Below, piece by piece: positions 1-10,400 of a stretch of DNA of 64,000 nucleotides (position 1 is its first letter; each line of letters starts with the position of its first letter). Made by a program: the position numbers and the translations under genes. Location of the stretch: assembly GCF_902726565.1 (NCBI RefSeq), contig NZ_CACVAF010000004.1:186001-250000 (forward strand), in the 5' to 3' direction. The notes below the pieces were generated by a model that was not told where the DNA came from, made no database searches, and was given only the letters and a program-made list of their open reading frames with translations. Source of the DNA: Yersinia vastinensis (GTDB lineage: Bacteria > Pseudomonadota > Gammaproteobacteria > Enterobacterales > Enterobacteriaceae).

Positions 1-282
1 ATTGACTGGTTGCGCTATATGGAGATTTACCAATCTTATGCCACCGTGAATTTGGATAACTTAGGGGAATTAACATTACTTTCAAAGATTCATGGTGTAA
101 ATACGCAGAAAAACTCAAAACGAGAGATAGTATTAAATTATCGACACGAGGAAAATGTGTTCCAACTCTGGCGTAGTCTGAGGTTTGGTGACAATTTACA
201 AGAATGGTTACAGCAAACTATCTCGTTACAACCAAACATTTCGTTAAAACCAACAGTAATACCTGCGAGGGCGAAGGAATGA
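1..282 (+). CDS. ydbH: YdbH C-terminal fragment (intermembrane phospholipid transport family)
   Basis: The reading frame is open from the first base, so the gene enters from the left and only about the last 93 residues are present. In E. coli YdbH is an AsmA-like inner-membrane-anchored protein redundant with TamB and YhdP in moving phospholipids to the outer membrane. The fragment carries the polar C-terminal tail with a WRSLRFGDNLQEWL segment that I recall from this family. Its TGA overlaps the ATG of the lipoprotein gene that follows (ATGA), which points to translational coupling and matches the ydbH-ynbE-ydbL order. Identification rests mainly on this synteny. Confidence 0.8.
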   Translation: MDWLRYMEIYQSYATVNLDNLGELTLLSKIHGVNTQKNSKREIVLNYRHEENVFQLWRSLRFGDNLQEWLQQTISLQPNISLKPTVIPARAKE

Positions 283-473
283 AGATCTTAACATGGGAAC
301 GTATCGCCATAGTGCTGGGTATTTTTCTGCTCAGTGGTTGTTTACGCCTTGAGGTAGCGACGCCTGAAAAACCTATCACGATTAATATGAACGTCAAGAT
401 TGAGCATGAAATCCAGATCCGAGTGGATAAAGATGTGGAAAATTTGCTTAAAAATCAATCCAATTTATTCTAA
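279..473 (+). CDS. ynbE: YnbE-like outer membrane lipoprotein
   Basis: This is a 64-residue lipoprotein. A short basic N-terminus and hydrophobic stretch end in the lipobox LLSGC, so the mature protein starts at Cys-21. E. coli YnbE is a similar size and forms an intermembrane bridge with YdbH. The ATG at 279 is chosen over an in-frame upstream ATG at 204 because it lies after the GAAGGA ribosome-binding sequence, overlaps the ydbH stop and gives a proper lipoprotein signal. The next gene starts 9 bases after the stop, so the three genes look like one operon. Confidence 0.88.
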   Translation: MKILTWERIAIVLGIFLLSGCLRLEVATPEKPITINMNVKIEHEIQIRVDKDVENLLKNQSNLF

Positions 474-482
474 GGAGCCATA

Positions 483-854
483 ATGAAAAAGAATACTTCA
501 AGTTGGATTGGTGGCAAGCAACGTTGGTTCAAGGCGATATTGAGTGGCGTTGTGTTAAGCACCAGTTTGCTGTTTAGCATGGGGGCTTTTGCACTCACCT
601 TAGAGCAGGCAAAGCAGCAGGGCCGAGTGGGTGAAACACTCAATGGGTATTTGGCCCCAGTGAAAAAAGATGCTGAAACGCTGGCGTTGGTGGAGCAAAT
701 CAATATCGCCAGAACCGAAAAATATCAGGAAGTGGCGCAGAGAAATCATATTTCAATTGAGGATGTAGCCAAGGTGGCGGGGCAAAAATTGGTTGCTCGC
801 GCGGGGCCTGGGGAATATGTGCGTGGTATTAACGGGCAGTGGATAAAACGTTGA
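483..854 (+). CDS. ydbL: YdbL family periplasmic protein (DUF1318)
   Basis: This 123-residue protein has a long, slightly atypical signal peptide: charged residues to about 18, a hydrophobic run to about 36, and likely cleavage after AFA. The rest is small, helical and charged, ending in a GEYVRGINGQWIKR tail. YdbL is the third member of the ydbH-ynbE-ydbL operon, and in E. coli it modulates the YdbH-YnbE bridge. AAGGAG lies just upstream of the ATG. A strong hairpin follows the stop, so the operon probably ends here. Confidence 0.9.
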   Translation: MKKNTSSWIGGKQRWFKAILSGVVLSTSLLFSMGAFALTLEQAKQQGRVGETLNGYLAPVKKDAETLALVEQINIARTEKYQEVAQRNHISIEDVAKVAGQKLVARAGPGEYVRGINGQWIKR

Positions 855-872
855 CGATAGCTTCAAGTTGAT

Positions 873-904
873 AAAAAACGCCTGTTTTATACGGGCGTTT
901 TTTA
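873..904. terminator. Bidirectional intrinsic terminator between ydbL and dalT
   Basis: The arms AAAAAACGCC and GGCGTTTTTT flank a short loop. Both strands give a stem followed by a run of T, so it can end the ydbL transcript from the left and the dalT transcript from the right. Confidence 0.85.
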
Positions 905-940
905 TGGCAAAAGTGATCAGTTCCAACACAACATAACGGT

Positions 941-2254
941 TTAACGTTCAGCTTGTAAGCTGGCTGCTGCGGGATGCCCGCTGAGGCTATTGAGCGTCTC
1001 TTTGCGGTAATAGGTATCTTCGTGGCCCGGTTGTTCGACTTTGACAATCAGGGTCAGCACTGCAGCAATCAAGTAGAGGGCAGTATAGACCCACACGACA
1101 CCGACGATATCGAAGAAGGGTAGCACCAGTGATGCTATGGCGGGAGCGGCAAAATTACTCAGTCCCGCAGACAGGTTATAAATCGAAATAGCCGCACCTT
1201 TGTGTTCTGGCTCCAACACGGGGAAGACGGCGGTCATGGGGACGAAGGCTGCAACAGTGATGCCTAACATGACCGCAGGGATCAGTGCGGCCCAGAAATT
1301 ATGCCCGAAGTGAACGGGAATATAGTAGAACGCCAGGCTGGAAAGGGCACAGCCAATGCAACCAAACCAACGCACTTGCCGCATCCAACCAATTTTTTCC
1401 CCTAAAATCCCCCACATAATATTGGTGAATATGGTCACGAAGAAGAATACCGCCCAGATTTGCAGCCATTCGGACATGGTAAAACCGAGACGACCAACAA
1501 ACAGGATGGGCATGATAACGGCGAAACCAAACAGCGATAACGTGTTGATGATGCGGATCAGGCAAGATAAGAAAATATTTTTATTGGTAAATAAAATTGT
1601 TACTGCCCGTGACAATTCTTTTATTTTCTCTTTATTGGAAAGTGCAGCTTTCGGGCTGGCAGTGCCAACATTACGCAGCAATATCAATGCCATCATGCCA
1701 CCAATTGTGACCCAAACAATGGCAAACCACAGAGTGCCTGTTTCGCCAATCATTGGGATGGTGAAGCTAGGCAAATAGCTGCCAACTACGCCAATCCCGA
1801 TAGAATACATTGCCCAGAACCATCCCATGGCAGAAGAGAGCTGTTGCTTGGGGACGTTTTGCACGATAAGCATGACAAACGAATAAATAAACAGTGGATA
1901 AGCCAGACCACGAATACCGTAAAACAGCAGCATCAGCGGGTAGCTTTTGATGCCTAGGCCAAACACCATAAACAGGCAATGCATCACCACCCAAAGGATA
2001 AAACCAATCCGCATGGCGCGCTGCGGCGTAATGATTTCGGCCACTACACCAGAGCTCCAAGCCGCTATTGCGGCGGCTAAGCCATAAATAGTAAACACAA
2101 AAGCCGATTGGGCTGGGGAAAAGCCCATATCGGTAATATGTTTAGATAAAAAGGCCATTTCAAAACCATCGCCGCTCATAAAAATGGCAATGGCAATGTA
2201 ACCCCAGAACAAATTCATCGGCAAACCAAACCAATGGGTAGGTTTTTTTTGCAT
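941..2254 (-). CDS. dalT: D-arabinitol/ribitol-type MFS transporter
   Basis: This 437-residue protein has about 12 membrane segments in the pattern of the major facilitator superfamily. The N-terminal WFGLPMNLFWGYIAIAIFM segment and overall length match Klebsiella pentitol permeases DalT and RbtT. It is the last gene of a three-gene minus-strand operon after the kinase and dehydrogenase, so its likely job is proton-coupled uptake of D-arabinitol. AAAGGAA precedes the ATG. About 77 bases separate it from dalK. Uptake of a related polyol such as ribitol or xylitol cannot be excluded. Confidence 0.85.
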   Translation of the reverse strand: MQKKPTHWFGLPMNLFWGYIAIAIFMSGDGFEMAFLSKHITDMGFSPAQSAFVFTIYGLAAAIAAWSSGVVAEIITPQRAMRIGFILWVVMHCLFMVFGLGIKSYPLMLLFYGIRGLAYPLFIYSFVMLIVQNVPKQQLSSAMGWFWAMYSIGIGVVGSYLPSFTIPMIGETGTLWFAIVWVTIGGMMALILLRNVGTASPKAALSNKEKIKELSRAVTILFTNKNIFLSCLIRIINTLSLFGFAVIMPILFVGRLGFTMSEWLQIWAVFFFVTIFTNIMWGILGEKIGWMRQVRWFGCIGCALSSLAFYYIPVHFGHNFWAALIPAVMLGITVAAFVPMTAVFPVLEPEHKGAAISIYNLSAGLSNFAAPAIASLVLPFFDIVGVVWVYTALYLIAAVLTLIVKVEQPGHEDTYYRKETLNSLSGHPAAASLQAER

Positions 2255-2331
2255 GGCAAGTTCCTTTGGCGCATGAGCGCTAGCTTATTGTTTATAAGTA
2301 CATTGAGTTTGTAGGGACAGCGAATCTGTAT

Positions 2332-3804
2332 TTACTTTGATAATGATTGGCGTAGTTGCCTTTGCTGTTGATAGAGCAATCGGTAGCGCTCAAGGCGGAC
2401 AAATAAGGCATCCTGCCGGTTAATGTCAGGCACAAACCGCTGATCGACTTGCGGTTTAGTGCACACTCGCTCTTCATTACCGCCAGCCGCCAGCCAGCCT
2501 AAACGTGCTGCGCCTAAAGCCCCGCCAGCCTCACCGCCACTGTGAGTAACAATCGGTAAGTTAAGGGTGTCCGCCATCAGTTGCCCCCACCATGCACTGC
2601 GAGCACCGCCTCCAATCAGAGAGGCTTGAGTTAACTGAGTGCCTGCGTCTTGCAATACTTTCAAGCCATCGGCGATACCGAAAGTGACGCCCTCAAGCAC
2701 CGCATACCCGAGTGCGGCACGATCGGTTGCATGGGTCATGCCATGGAATGCCCCAGTGGCTAAAGGATCGTTATGGGGGGTACGTTCACCGGACAGATAT
2801 GGCAGGAAAATCGGTGCGAGTCGTTGCTCTGCTCGGCTCAATTGGGCTATCTCTGACAGCAGAGTGGTTTCATTGGTCCCCAGCAACTGGCATAACCAGC
2901 GCAGGGCGCTGGCTGCCGTTAACATCACGCTCATTTGATGCCAACGATGTGGCAACGCATGACAAAAGGCATGCACGGCAGATTGCGGATTCGGACGGTA
3001 GCAATCATTGACGGCGAACAATACTCCAGATGTACCTAAGGAGATAAAACCATCACCAGGATTGATAGCGCCAATCCCAACAGCACTGGCTGCGTTATCG
3101 CCGCCACCGCCCGCAATGACCACGTTATCAGATAAGCCCCACTCACGGGCAATATCAGATTTCAGATAGCCGCTAGGCTCATTCCCCTCAATTAATCGCG
3201 GCATCATATCGCGTGACAGCCCGCAAGCTGCCAGCAAGGTGTCAGACCAGTCTCGTTTGGCCACATCTAGCCACAATGTACCGGCTGAGTCGGACATGTC
3301 GCTGACTTTGTCGTCACTCATCATCCAGCGCAGATAATCTTTGGGCAGGAGAACGGTTGCCAGTTGAGAGAAAATTTCAGGTTCATGACGAGCAACCCAC
3401 AGCAGCTTCGGTGCGGTAAAACCGGGCATCGCCAGATTGCCAGCAATTTGATGTAACTGTGGCGCATTGCGAGTCAGCTCTTCACACTCTCGTGCGCAGC
3501 GAGCGTCATTCCACAAAATAGCTGGGCGTAAAATGCGATCTTCTCGGTTGAGCAAGACCGCACCGTGCATTTGTCCTGACAGACCAATCGCAAGAATCTC
3601 TCCCCAGCGCTGCGGTATTTTATGCCGAAGGCGACCAATCACGCGTTGCGTGGCTTGCCACCAATCTATCGGATTTTGCTCTGACCATAGCGGATGCGGG
3701 CGCTGAACAGTGAGAGATTCGCCCTCACTGGCCATAATTTGCCCTTGGTCATCAATAACCATGGCTTTAATTTCTGATGTGCCCAAATCAAGTCCCAGAT
3801 ACAT
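2332..3804 (-). CDS. dalK: D-xylulokinase of the D-arabinitol operon (FGGY family)
   Basis: This 490-residue carbohydrate kinase phosphorylates D-xylulose to D-xylulose 5-phosphate, feeding the pentose phosphate pathway. The start MYLGLDLGTSEIKAM is the FGGY phosphate-binding loop; FISLGTSGVLFA lies mid-protein and LIGGGARSAWWGQL near the C-terminus is the second nucleotide-binding signature. The ATG at 3804 is preferred to an in-frame GTG six bases upstream, because that GTG overlaps the AAGGAG site which sits 5 bases before the ATG. It is the middle gene of dalD-dalK-dalT, 19 bases after dalD. Confidence 0.92.
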   Translation of the reverse strand: MYLGLDLGTSEIKAMVIDDQGQIMASEGESLTVQRPHPLWSEQNPIDWWQATQRVIGRLRHKIPQRWGEILAIGLSGQMHGAVLLNREDRILRPAILWNDARCARECEELTRNAPQLHQIAGNLAMPGFTAPKLLWVARHEPEIFSQLATVLLPKDYLRWMMSDDKVSDMSDSAGTLWLDVAKRDWSDTLLAACGLSRDMMPRLIEGNEPSGYLKSDIAREWGLSDNVVIAGGGGDNAASAVGIGAINPGDGFISLGTSGVLFAVNDCYRPNPQSAVHAFCHALPHRWHQMSVMLTAASALRWLCQLLGTNETTLLSEIAQLSRAEQRLAPIFLPYLSGERTPHNDPLATGAFHGMTHATDRAALGYAVLEGVTFGIADGLKVLQDAGTQLTQASLIGGGARSAWWGQLMADTLNLPIVTHSGGEAGGALGAARLGWLAAGGNEERVCTKPQVDQRFVPDINRQDALFVRLERYRLLYQQQRQLRQSLSK

Positions 3805-3823
3805 AGCCACTCCTTGTCGATGA

Positions 3824-5215
3824 TTAACGGTTAGCTAAAACCCAGGCATTTACCCGGTCAATGGATTGACGTAACAGTTGTTCAAACTGACTGTCGCTAG
3901 CGAGCGGGCCAAACAGTTTGCTGTCACGGGCAAACAAACCGACCGGGTCAGTTGATTGGAACATGGCGTGAACGGCAGACGCATCCAAAATGCCATCTTG
4001 GTATTCATATGGCAGAGTGCCTTGATGCCAACTTTCCATAAAGACAAAGAACAGGGCGGGTAACATGGCTGTCGCTGCGGGTTGACTGCCACGCTGATAG
4101 CACTCGATTAATGTTGGTGTAATGAATCCCGGGATTTTGGAGAAACCATCGGCAGCGACGCGTTGGTTAGTGTCGCGGATATACGGGTTACTGAAACGGT
4201 CCAATACGACATCACGATAATTGGCTAAATCTAAGGGGCTGGGTGACAGTGATGGGATCACGTCCTGAGTGACATAGTCATAAGCCATCTGGCGAATAGC
4301 GTCAGTTTGAGTGCTTTCATGAATATAATTTTGCCCGATCAAGGTTCCTGCCCAGGCGATACAGCTGTGGCTGGCATTGAGAATACGAATTTTTGCTTCT
4401 TCGTAGGGTAGGACAGACTCCACCATTTCGACGCCAACGTTCTCAAGTGCTGGGCGTCCAGCAATAAAATCATCTTCAATCACCCACTGGATGAATGATT
4501 CACCCATCACTGGGACTTTATCGGCAAAACCGGTTTGCTCCAGCACCCGCGGGGCGATGTCGGCGGAAGGACGGGGGGTAATGCGGTCAACCATGGTATT
4601 TGGGCTACGAGTTTGACTGCTGGCCCAACTGAGCAAACTCTGCTGATCGCGTAGGGCAAGAAACTCCAGCAGACAATGGCGGAAGCGTTCACCATTATGG
4701 CGCAGGTTATCACAGTTGAGCAGCGTTACCGGGCCACACTGTTTCTGTTGGCGTTGCAGTAAAATACGGCTAATGGCCCCGTAAATCGTCCGGCAATCCC
4801 CTTTGAGATCCGCCTGAATATCGGCATTATCTTGCTGTAAATTAAATTGATTATCTAAGTAGTAGCCACTTTCTGTCACGGTAAAAGAAATAACGCGGGT
4901 TTCTGGCTGGCTACCTTGTTCAACCAGATGGTTGAGTTCTTTATCCCAAGGAATGATGTTACGCAGTGATGTGATTTTCTCGTACTGACGCTCACCGGCA
5001 GGAGTGACAGTTTCCAATACGTACTCGCCCTTTTGGGCCTGAAGTGCTGCAAGTAAGGGGGCGGCATCATCACGAATATTCGCCAGTGCAATAGACCAGC
5101 GGTTATCACCCATAGCCAGCAAGCGGTGCAGATACCAAGCCTGATGGGCGCGATGGAAAGAGCCAGCACCAATATGTAGCCACACAGCAGGGGATGAGTT
5201 CAGCTCAGTGTTCAT
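3824..5215 (-). CDS. dalD: D-arabinitol 4-dehydrogenase (mannitol dehydrogenase family)
   Basis: This 463-residue NAD-dependent polyol dehydrogenase should oxidise D-arabinitol to D-xylulose. It begins with [20 protein letters not shown], the nucleotide-binding N-terminus of the family. It also has the catalytic pattern K-x4-N-x2-H in [17 protein letters not shown], where Lys, Asn and His are the polarised acid/base group. Recalled Klebsiella DalD is very similar throughout. The longer reading frame starts at 5281, but the ATG at 5215 has GGAG at good spacing and matches the family N-terminus. It is the first gene of the dal operon, divergent from dalR. Confidence 0.93.
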   Translation of the reverse strand: MNTELNSSPAVWLHIGAGSFHRAHQAWYLHRLLAMGDNRWSIALANIRDDAAPLLAALQAQKGEYVLETVTPAGERQYEKITSLRNIIPWDKELNHLVEQGSQPETRVISFTVTESGYYLDNQFNLQQDNADIQADLKGDCRTIYGAISRILLQRQQKQCGPVTLLNCDNLRHNGERFRHCLLEFLALRDQQSLLSWASSQTRSPNTMVDRITPRPSADIAPRVLEQTGFADKVPVMGESFIQWVIEDDFIAGRPALENVGVEMVESVLPYEEAKIRILNASHSCIAWAGTLIGQNYIHESTQTDAIRQMAYDYVTQDVIPSLSPSPLDLANYRDVVLDRFSNPYIRDTNQRVAADGFSKIPGFITPTLIECYQRGSQPAATAMLPALFFVFMESWHQGTLPYEYQDGILDASAVHAMFQSTDPVGLFARDSKLFGPLASDSQFEQLLRQSIDRVNAWVLANR

Positions 5216-5256
5216 TATGTGTTCTCCGCAATCACAGTAGGCATTAATATAAAATT

Positions 5257-5287
5257 GAGCATAAGCCCTTTTATTGGGCATTTGCTC
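5257..5287. promoter_or_regulatory. Long palindrome in the dalD-dalR intergenic region (candidate DalR operator 1)
   Basis: Thirty-one bases read GAGCA-N3-GCCC-N7-GGGC-N3-TGCTC, a symmetric site with two nested matching arms. It lies 42 bases before the dalD start. A second, partly degenerate copy follows exactly 50 bp further on. Position between the regulator and its likely target operon supports an operator role; this is inference. Confidence 0.6.
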
Positions 5288-5314
5288 TGATTGCGTTAGG
5301 TTAGTGTAACTTTT

Positions 5315-5337
5315 GCCCTTTAGATGGGCTTTAGCTC
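5315..5337. promoter_or_regulatory. Second copy of the dal intergenic repeat (candidate DalR operator 2)
   Basis: GCCCTTT-N2-AT-N-GGGC followed by TTTAGCTC repeats the right-hand part of the 5257-5287 palindrome (GCCCTTT, N2, TT, GGGC, then ATTTGCTC). The two GCCC blocks start 50 bp apart, close to five helical turns. The left outer arm is not conserved here. Confidence 0.5.
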
Positions 5338-5383
5338 ACATAATTGACAGTAGAGGTAAAAATCTGACAAAGAGCAGCGTAAA

Positions 5384-6382
5384 ATGATTAACATGATGAC
5401 TTCACACGCAGATACCCACGCAGATAATCCCATGCATAAAAGTGATAAAAAATTGGATCAAGCGGCCAGAGCGGCTTGGATGTATTACGTTGCCGGGCAG
5501 ACTCAACATGAAATTGCTGACGCACTGGGGGTTTCACGCCAAGTCGCACAGCGGCTGGTGGCTTGTGCGATTGATAATGGCCTGGTCAATGTCAGCATTG
5601 CTCATCCCGTTGGTCGCTGTATGGCTTTGGCTGATCAATTGCAAAAACAGTATGGTTTGCATCAGTGCCATGTGGTCCCCAGCTTAGGGATGGACAGCGC
5701 GGGGATTCAGCGGGCGATTGCCGTAGTCGGAGCGGAGGTGATGGCGCAATTTCTGCGACAAGAGCAACCGCTGGTCATTGGCGTGGGGTCAGGGCGTAGC
5801 CTGAAAGCCGCCATTGATGAGTTGCCAGATTTTGAGCGCCCACAGCACAGTTGTGTTTCACTTATCGGGGCAATTGCCTCGGATGGTTCTTGTACTCGTT
5901 ATGACGTCCCACTGTGGATGGCCGAGAAAACACAAGGTCGCTATTTTATTTTGCCTGCACCGCTGTTTGCCGATAGTGCGGCTGATCGCGACTTGTGGTG
6001 CAACCACCGTATTTATCGCACAGTGACAGAAAAAGCCGCCCTGGCCGATGTCACCTTTATCGGTATTGGCTCCATGGGGTATCACTGTCCGCTGCACAAA
6101 GATGGTTTTATCTCTGAGCAGGATGTGGATGTGCTGATGGCATCAAATGTGGTGGCAGAAATGTTAGGCAATTTTATCGATATCAAGGGTCAGCGTGTTA
6201 GTGACGAATTAGATAGTCGTTTAACCAGCGTCAGCCTGCGTATTCAGCCAGAAAAACCGGTAATTGCCATCGCGGGAGGCAAGGAGAAACACAATGCTAT
6301 TAAAGCAGCGCTGAGTGGTCATTGGGTAAATGGGTTGGTGACCGATGAAGAGAGCGCAATGGCATTGTTGGCTGAGGTATGA
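5384..6382 (+). CDS. dalR: SorC/DeoR-type transcriptional regulator of the D-arabinitol operon
   Basis: This 332-residue protein has an N-terminal helix-turn-helix around residues 30-60 (QTQHEIADALGVSRQVAQRLV) and a C-terminal sugar-phosphate-sensing domain typical of SorC regulators, with GVGSGRSLKAAID and IGIGSMG. It is divergent from dalD with operator-like repeats between them, so it very likely controls the dal genes in response to a pentitol or pentulose. Klebsiella DalR is similar in position and somewhat shorter. The first ATG lacks a clear ribosome-binding site; the start may lie at a nearby internal Met. Confidence 0.82.
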   Translation: MINMMTSHADTHADNPMHKSDKKLDQAARAAWMYYVAGQTQHEIADALGVSRQVAQRLVACAIDNGLVNVSIAHPVGRCMALADQLQKQYGLHQCHVVPSLGMDSAGIQRAIAVVGAEVMAQFLRQEQPLVIGVGSGRSLKAAIDELPDFERPQHSCVSLIGAIASDGSCTRYDVPLWMAEKTQGRYFILPAPLFADSAADRDLWCNHRIYRTVTEKAALADVTFIGIGSMGYHCPLHKDGFISEQDVDVLMASNVVAEMLGNFIDIKGQRVSDELDSRLTSVSLRIQPEKPVIAIAGGKEKHNAIKAALSGHWVNGLVTDEESAMALLAEV

Positions 6383-6395
6383 GATTTCAGGACAT

Positions 6396-6420
6396 AAAAA
6401 AGCACGCCCGAAAGCGTGCA
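6396..6420 (-). terminator. Intrinsic terminator downstream of azoR
   Basis: Read on the minus strand, GCACGC TTTCGG GCGTGC is followed by TTTTTT. It lies between the convergent ends of dalR and azoR and mainly serves azoR; on the plus strand the trailing T-run is weak. Confidence 0.8.
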
Positions 6421-6509
6421 ATTCTTAACATTGGGTAAAACGAGGGTAATACAAGGTTACTTCAGTCGTGCATTAACGGAGACACCCGTCAGTGCGCGAA
6501 AGTTATCCA

Positions 6510-7465
<956 letters not shown>

Positions 7466-10400
7466 GTGAAATCTTCACTCGCAGCATTATCTTCCCAACT
7501 CGGTGAGTTGATGCTTCGTGACCAACAGCGCATGCGGCGTCGGCTGCAAGGCGCACGAAAAGTCAATAATCCTGAGGCCATCGAGGCCATTTCTCGCGAA
7601 ATAGAAACTGAAATAGCCACTGCGATGCAGCGTGTTATCAGCCGTCGAGCAGCCTGTCCAGCGATCACTTATCCCGAAAACTTACCCGTCAGCCAGAAGA
7701 AACAAGATATTTATAATGCCATTCGTGACCATCAAGTTGTTATCGTCGCGGGGGAAACGGGATCGGGTAAAACCACACAGTTGCCAAAGATCTGCTTGGA
7801 GTTGGGGCGCGGTGTCAAAGGTGTGATTGGCCATACTCAGCCGCGGCGTTTGGCAGCTCGAACAGTGGCAAACCGTATTGCTGATGAGCTAGATACCCCC
7901 CTTGGCGGCTGTGTTGGTTATAAAGTCCGTTTTAATGATCAGGTGGGTGAGAACACGCTGGTTAAGTTAATGACCGACGGTATTTTGCTGGCTGAAATCC
8001 AGCAAGATCGCCTGCTGATGCAATATGACACCTTAATTATTGATGAGGCGCATGAGCGCAGCCTAAATATCGATTTCATTTTAGGATACTTGCGTGAGTT
8101 ATTACCAAAACGCCCTGATTTAAAAGTCATTATTACCTCCGCAACTATCGATCCGCAGCGTTTCTCCAAGCACTTCAACAATGCACCGATTATTGAAGTG
8201 TCTGGTCGCACTTATCCCGTGGAAGTGCGTTATCGCCCTATAGTGGATGATGCCGACGACGTTGAGCGGGATCAACTTCAGGCTATTTTCGATGCTGTCG
8301 ATGAGTTAGGACGTGAAAGCCCCGGTGATATTCTGATCTTTATGAGCGGTGAACGTGAAATTCGTGACACCGCCGACGCGCTAATAAAACAAAATTTACC
8401 GCATACCGAGGTACTGCCACTTTACGCCCGCCTATCAAATAGCGAGCAAAATAGAGTGTTTCAGTCCCATCACGGACGGCGAATTGTGCTGGCGACGAAC
8501 GTTGCGGAAACGTCACTGACAGTACCCGGGATCAAATATGTTATCGATCCCGGTACGGCCCGTATTAGCCGCTACAGTTTTCGTACCAAGGTGCAGCGGC
8601 TACCGATTGAGCCGGTTTCTCAAGCCTCGGCTAATCAACGTAAAGGTCGCTGTGGCCGTGTCTCTGACGGTATTTGTATTCGTCTTTATTCTGAGCAGGA
8701 TTTCCTTTCACGCCCTGAATTTACCGATCCTGAGATTCTACGTACTAACTTGGCGTCAGTTATTCTGCAAATGACCTCACTGGGTCTGGGCGATATTGCG
8801 GCATTTCCATTTGTTGAAGCCCCAGATAAACGCAATATTCAAGATGGCGTGCGGTTGCTGGAAGAGTTGGGCGCGATACAGACTGCGAGTAATGGTCATC
8901 AGCAATTAACACCGTTGGGTCGTCAATTGGCGCAACTGCCTGTCGATCCACGGCTAGCCCGCATGGTACTTGAAGCGCAGAAGAGTGGTAGTGTGCGGGA
9001 GTTAATGATCATCACTTCGGCTCTGTCCATTCAGGATCCACGCGAACGCCCGATGGACAAACAACAGGCCTCAGATGAAAAACATCGTCGTTTTGCCGAT
9101 AAAGACTCTGATTTCCTCGCGTTTGTGAACTTGTGGGATTACCTGAAAGAGCAACAAAAAGAGCTGTCTTCAGCGCAGTTTCGTAAATTGTGTCGCAGTG
9201 ATTTCTTGAATTATCTGCGGGTACGCGAATGGCAGGATATTTATACCCAGCTACGTCAGGTTGTGAAAGAACTGGGGATCCCGGTTAACAGCGTGGCGGC
9301 CGATTATCGTAGCGTACATACAGCAATACTGACCGGGCTATTATCCCATATTGGCCAGAAAGATGTGGATAAACAAGAGTATACCGGCGCACGGAATGCG
9401 CGATTTGCTATTTTCCCTGGCTCAGGTTTATTCAAAAAACCACCCAAGTGGTGCATGGTGGCAGAATTAGTTGAAACCAGCCGTTTATGGGGCCGTATTG
9501 CTGCACGTATTGAACCCGAGTGGATTGAACCTTTAGCACAGCATTTGGTTAAACATCACTATAGCGATCCACATTGGGAGAAAGCGCAAGGAGCGGTGAT
9601 GGCCAGCGAGAAAGTGACCCTATTCGGGTTGCCAGTGGTGGTTGACCGCAAAATAAATTATGGCCCGATCGATCCGCCGCTTTGCCGTGAATTGTTCATC
9701 CGCCACGGATTGGTCGAAGGGGATTGGCAAACACGCCATGCTTTCTTCCGAGCCAATTTAAAGTTACTGGCTGAAGTCGAAGAGCTGGAGCATAAATCTC
9801 GCCGCCGCGATATTCTGGTTGATGATGAGACACTGTTTAACTTCTATGATCAGCGCATTGGTCGTGATGTTATTTCTGCTCGTCATTTTGATAGCTGGTG
9901 GAAGAAAACTAGTCAAACCCAGCCAGAATTGTTGAATTTTGAAAAAACCATGCTGATTAAGGATGGTGCGAACAAAGTGAGTCCGCTGGATTACCCGAAT
10001 TTTTGGTATCAAGGCTCGCTGAAACTGCGGCTTTCCTATCAATTTGAACCGGGTACTGATGCTGATGGGGTGACGGTACATATTCCATTGCCTATTTTAA
10101 ATCAGGTTCAAGAGCAGGGCTTCGATTGGCAAATCCCAGGAATTCGCCGTGAATTGGTGATAGCACTGATCAAGTCATTGCCAAAACCAGTTCGGCGAAA
10201 TTTTGTCCCCGCACCAAATTATGCCGAAGCATTTCTGGCCCGTGCTACGCCACTGGCAACCGGTCTGTTGGATGCCTTAGAGCGCGAGTTAAGACGCATG
10301 ACGGGCGTGACGGTGTCACGTGAAAGTTGGCAGTGGGAACAAGTCCCCGATCATCTGAAAATGACGTTCCGCGTGGTAGATGATAAGAACCGGACACTCC

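Noticed and set aside
1356-1778. 140-codon plus-strand frame inside dalT
   Set aside because: Antisense shadow of the transporter; composition follows the opposite strand.
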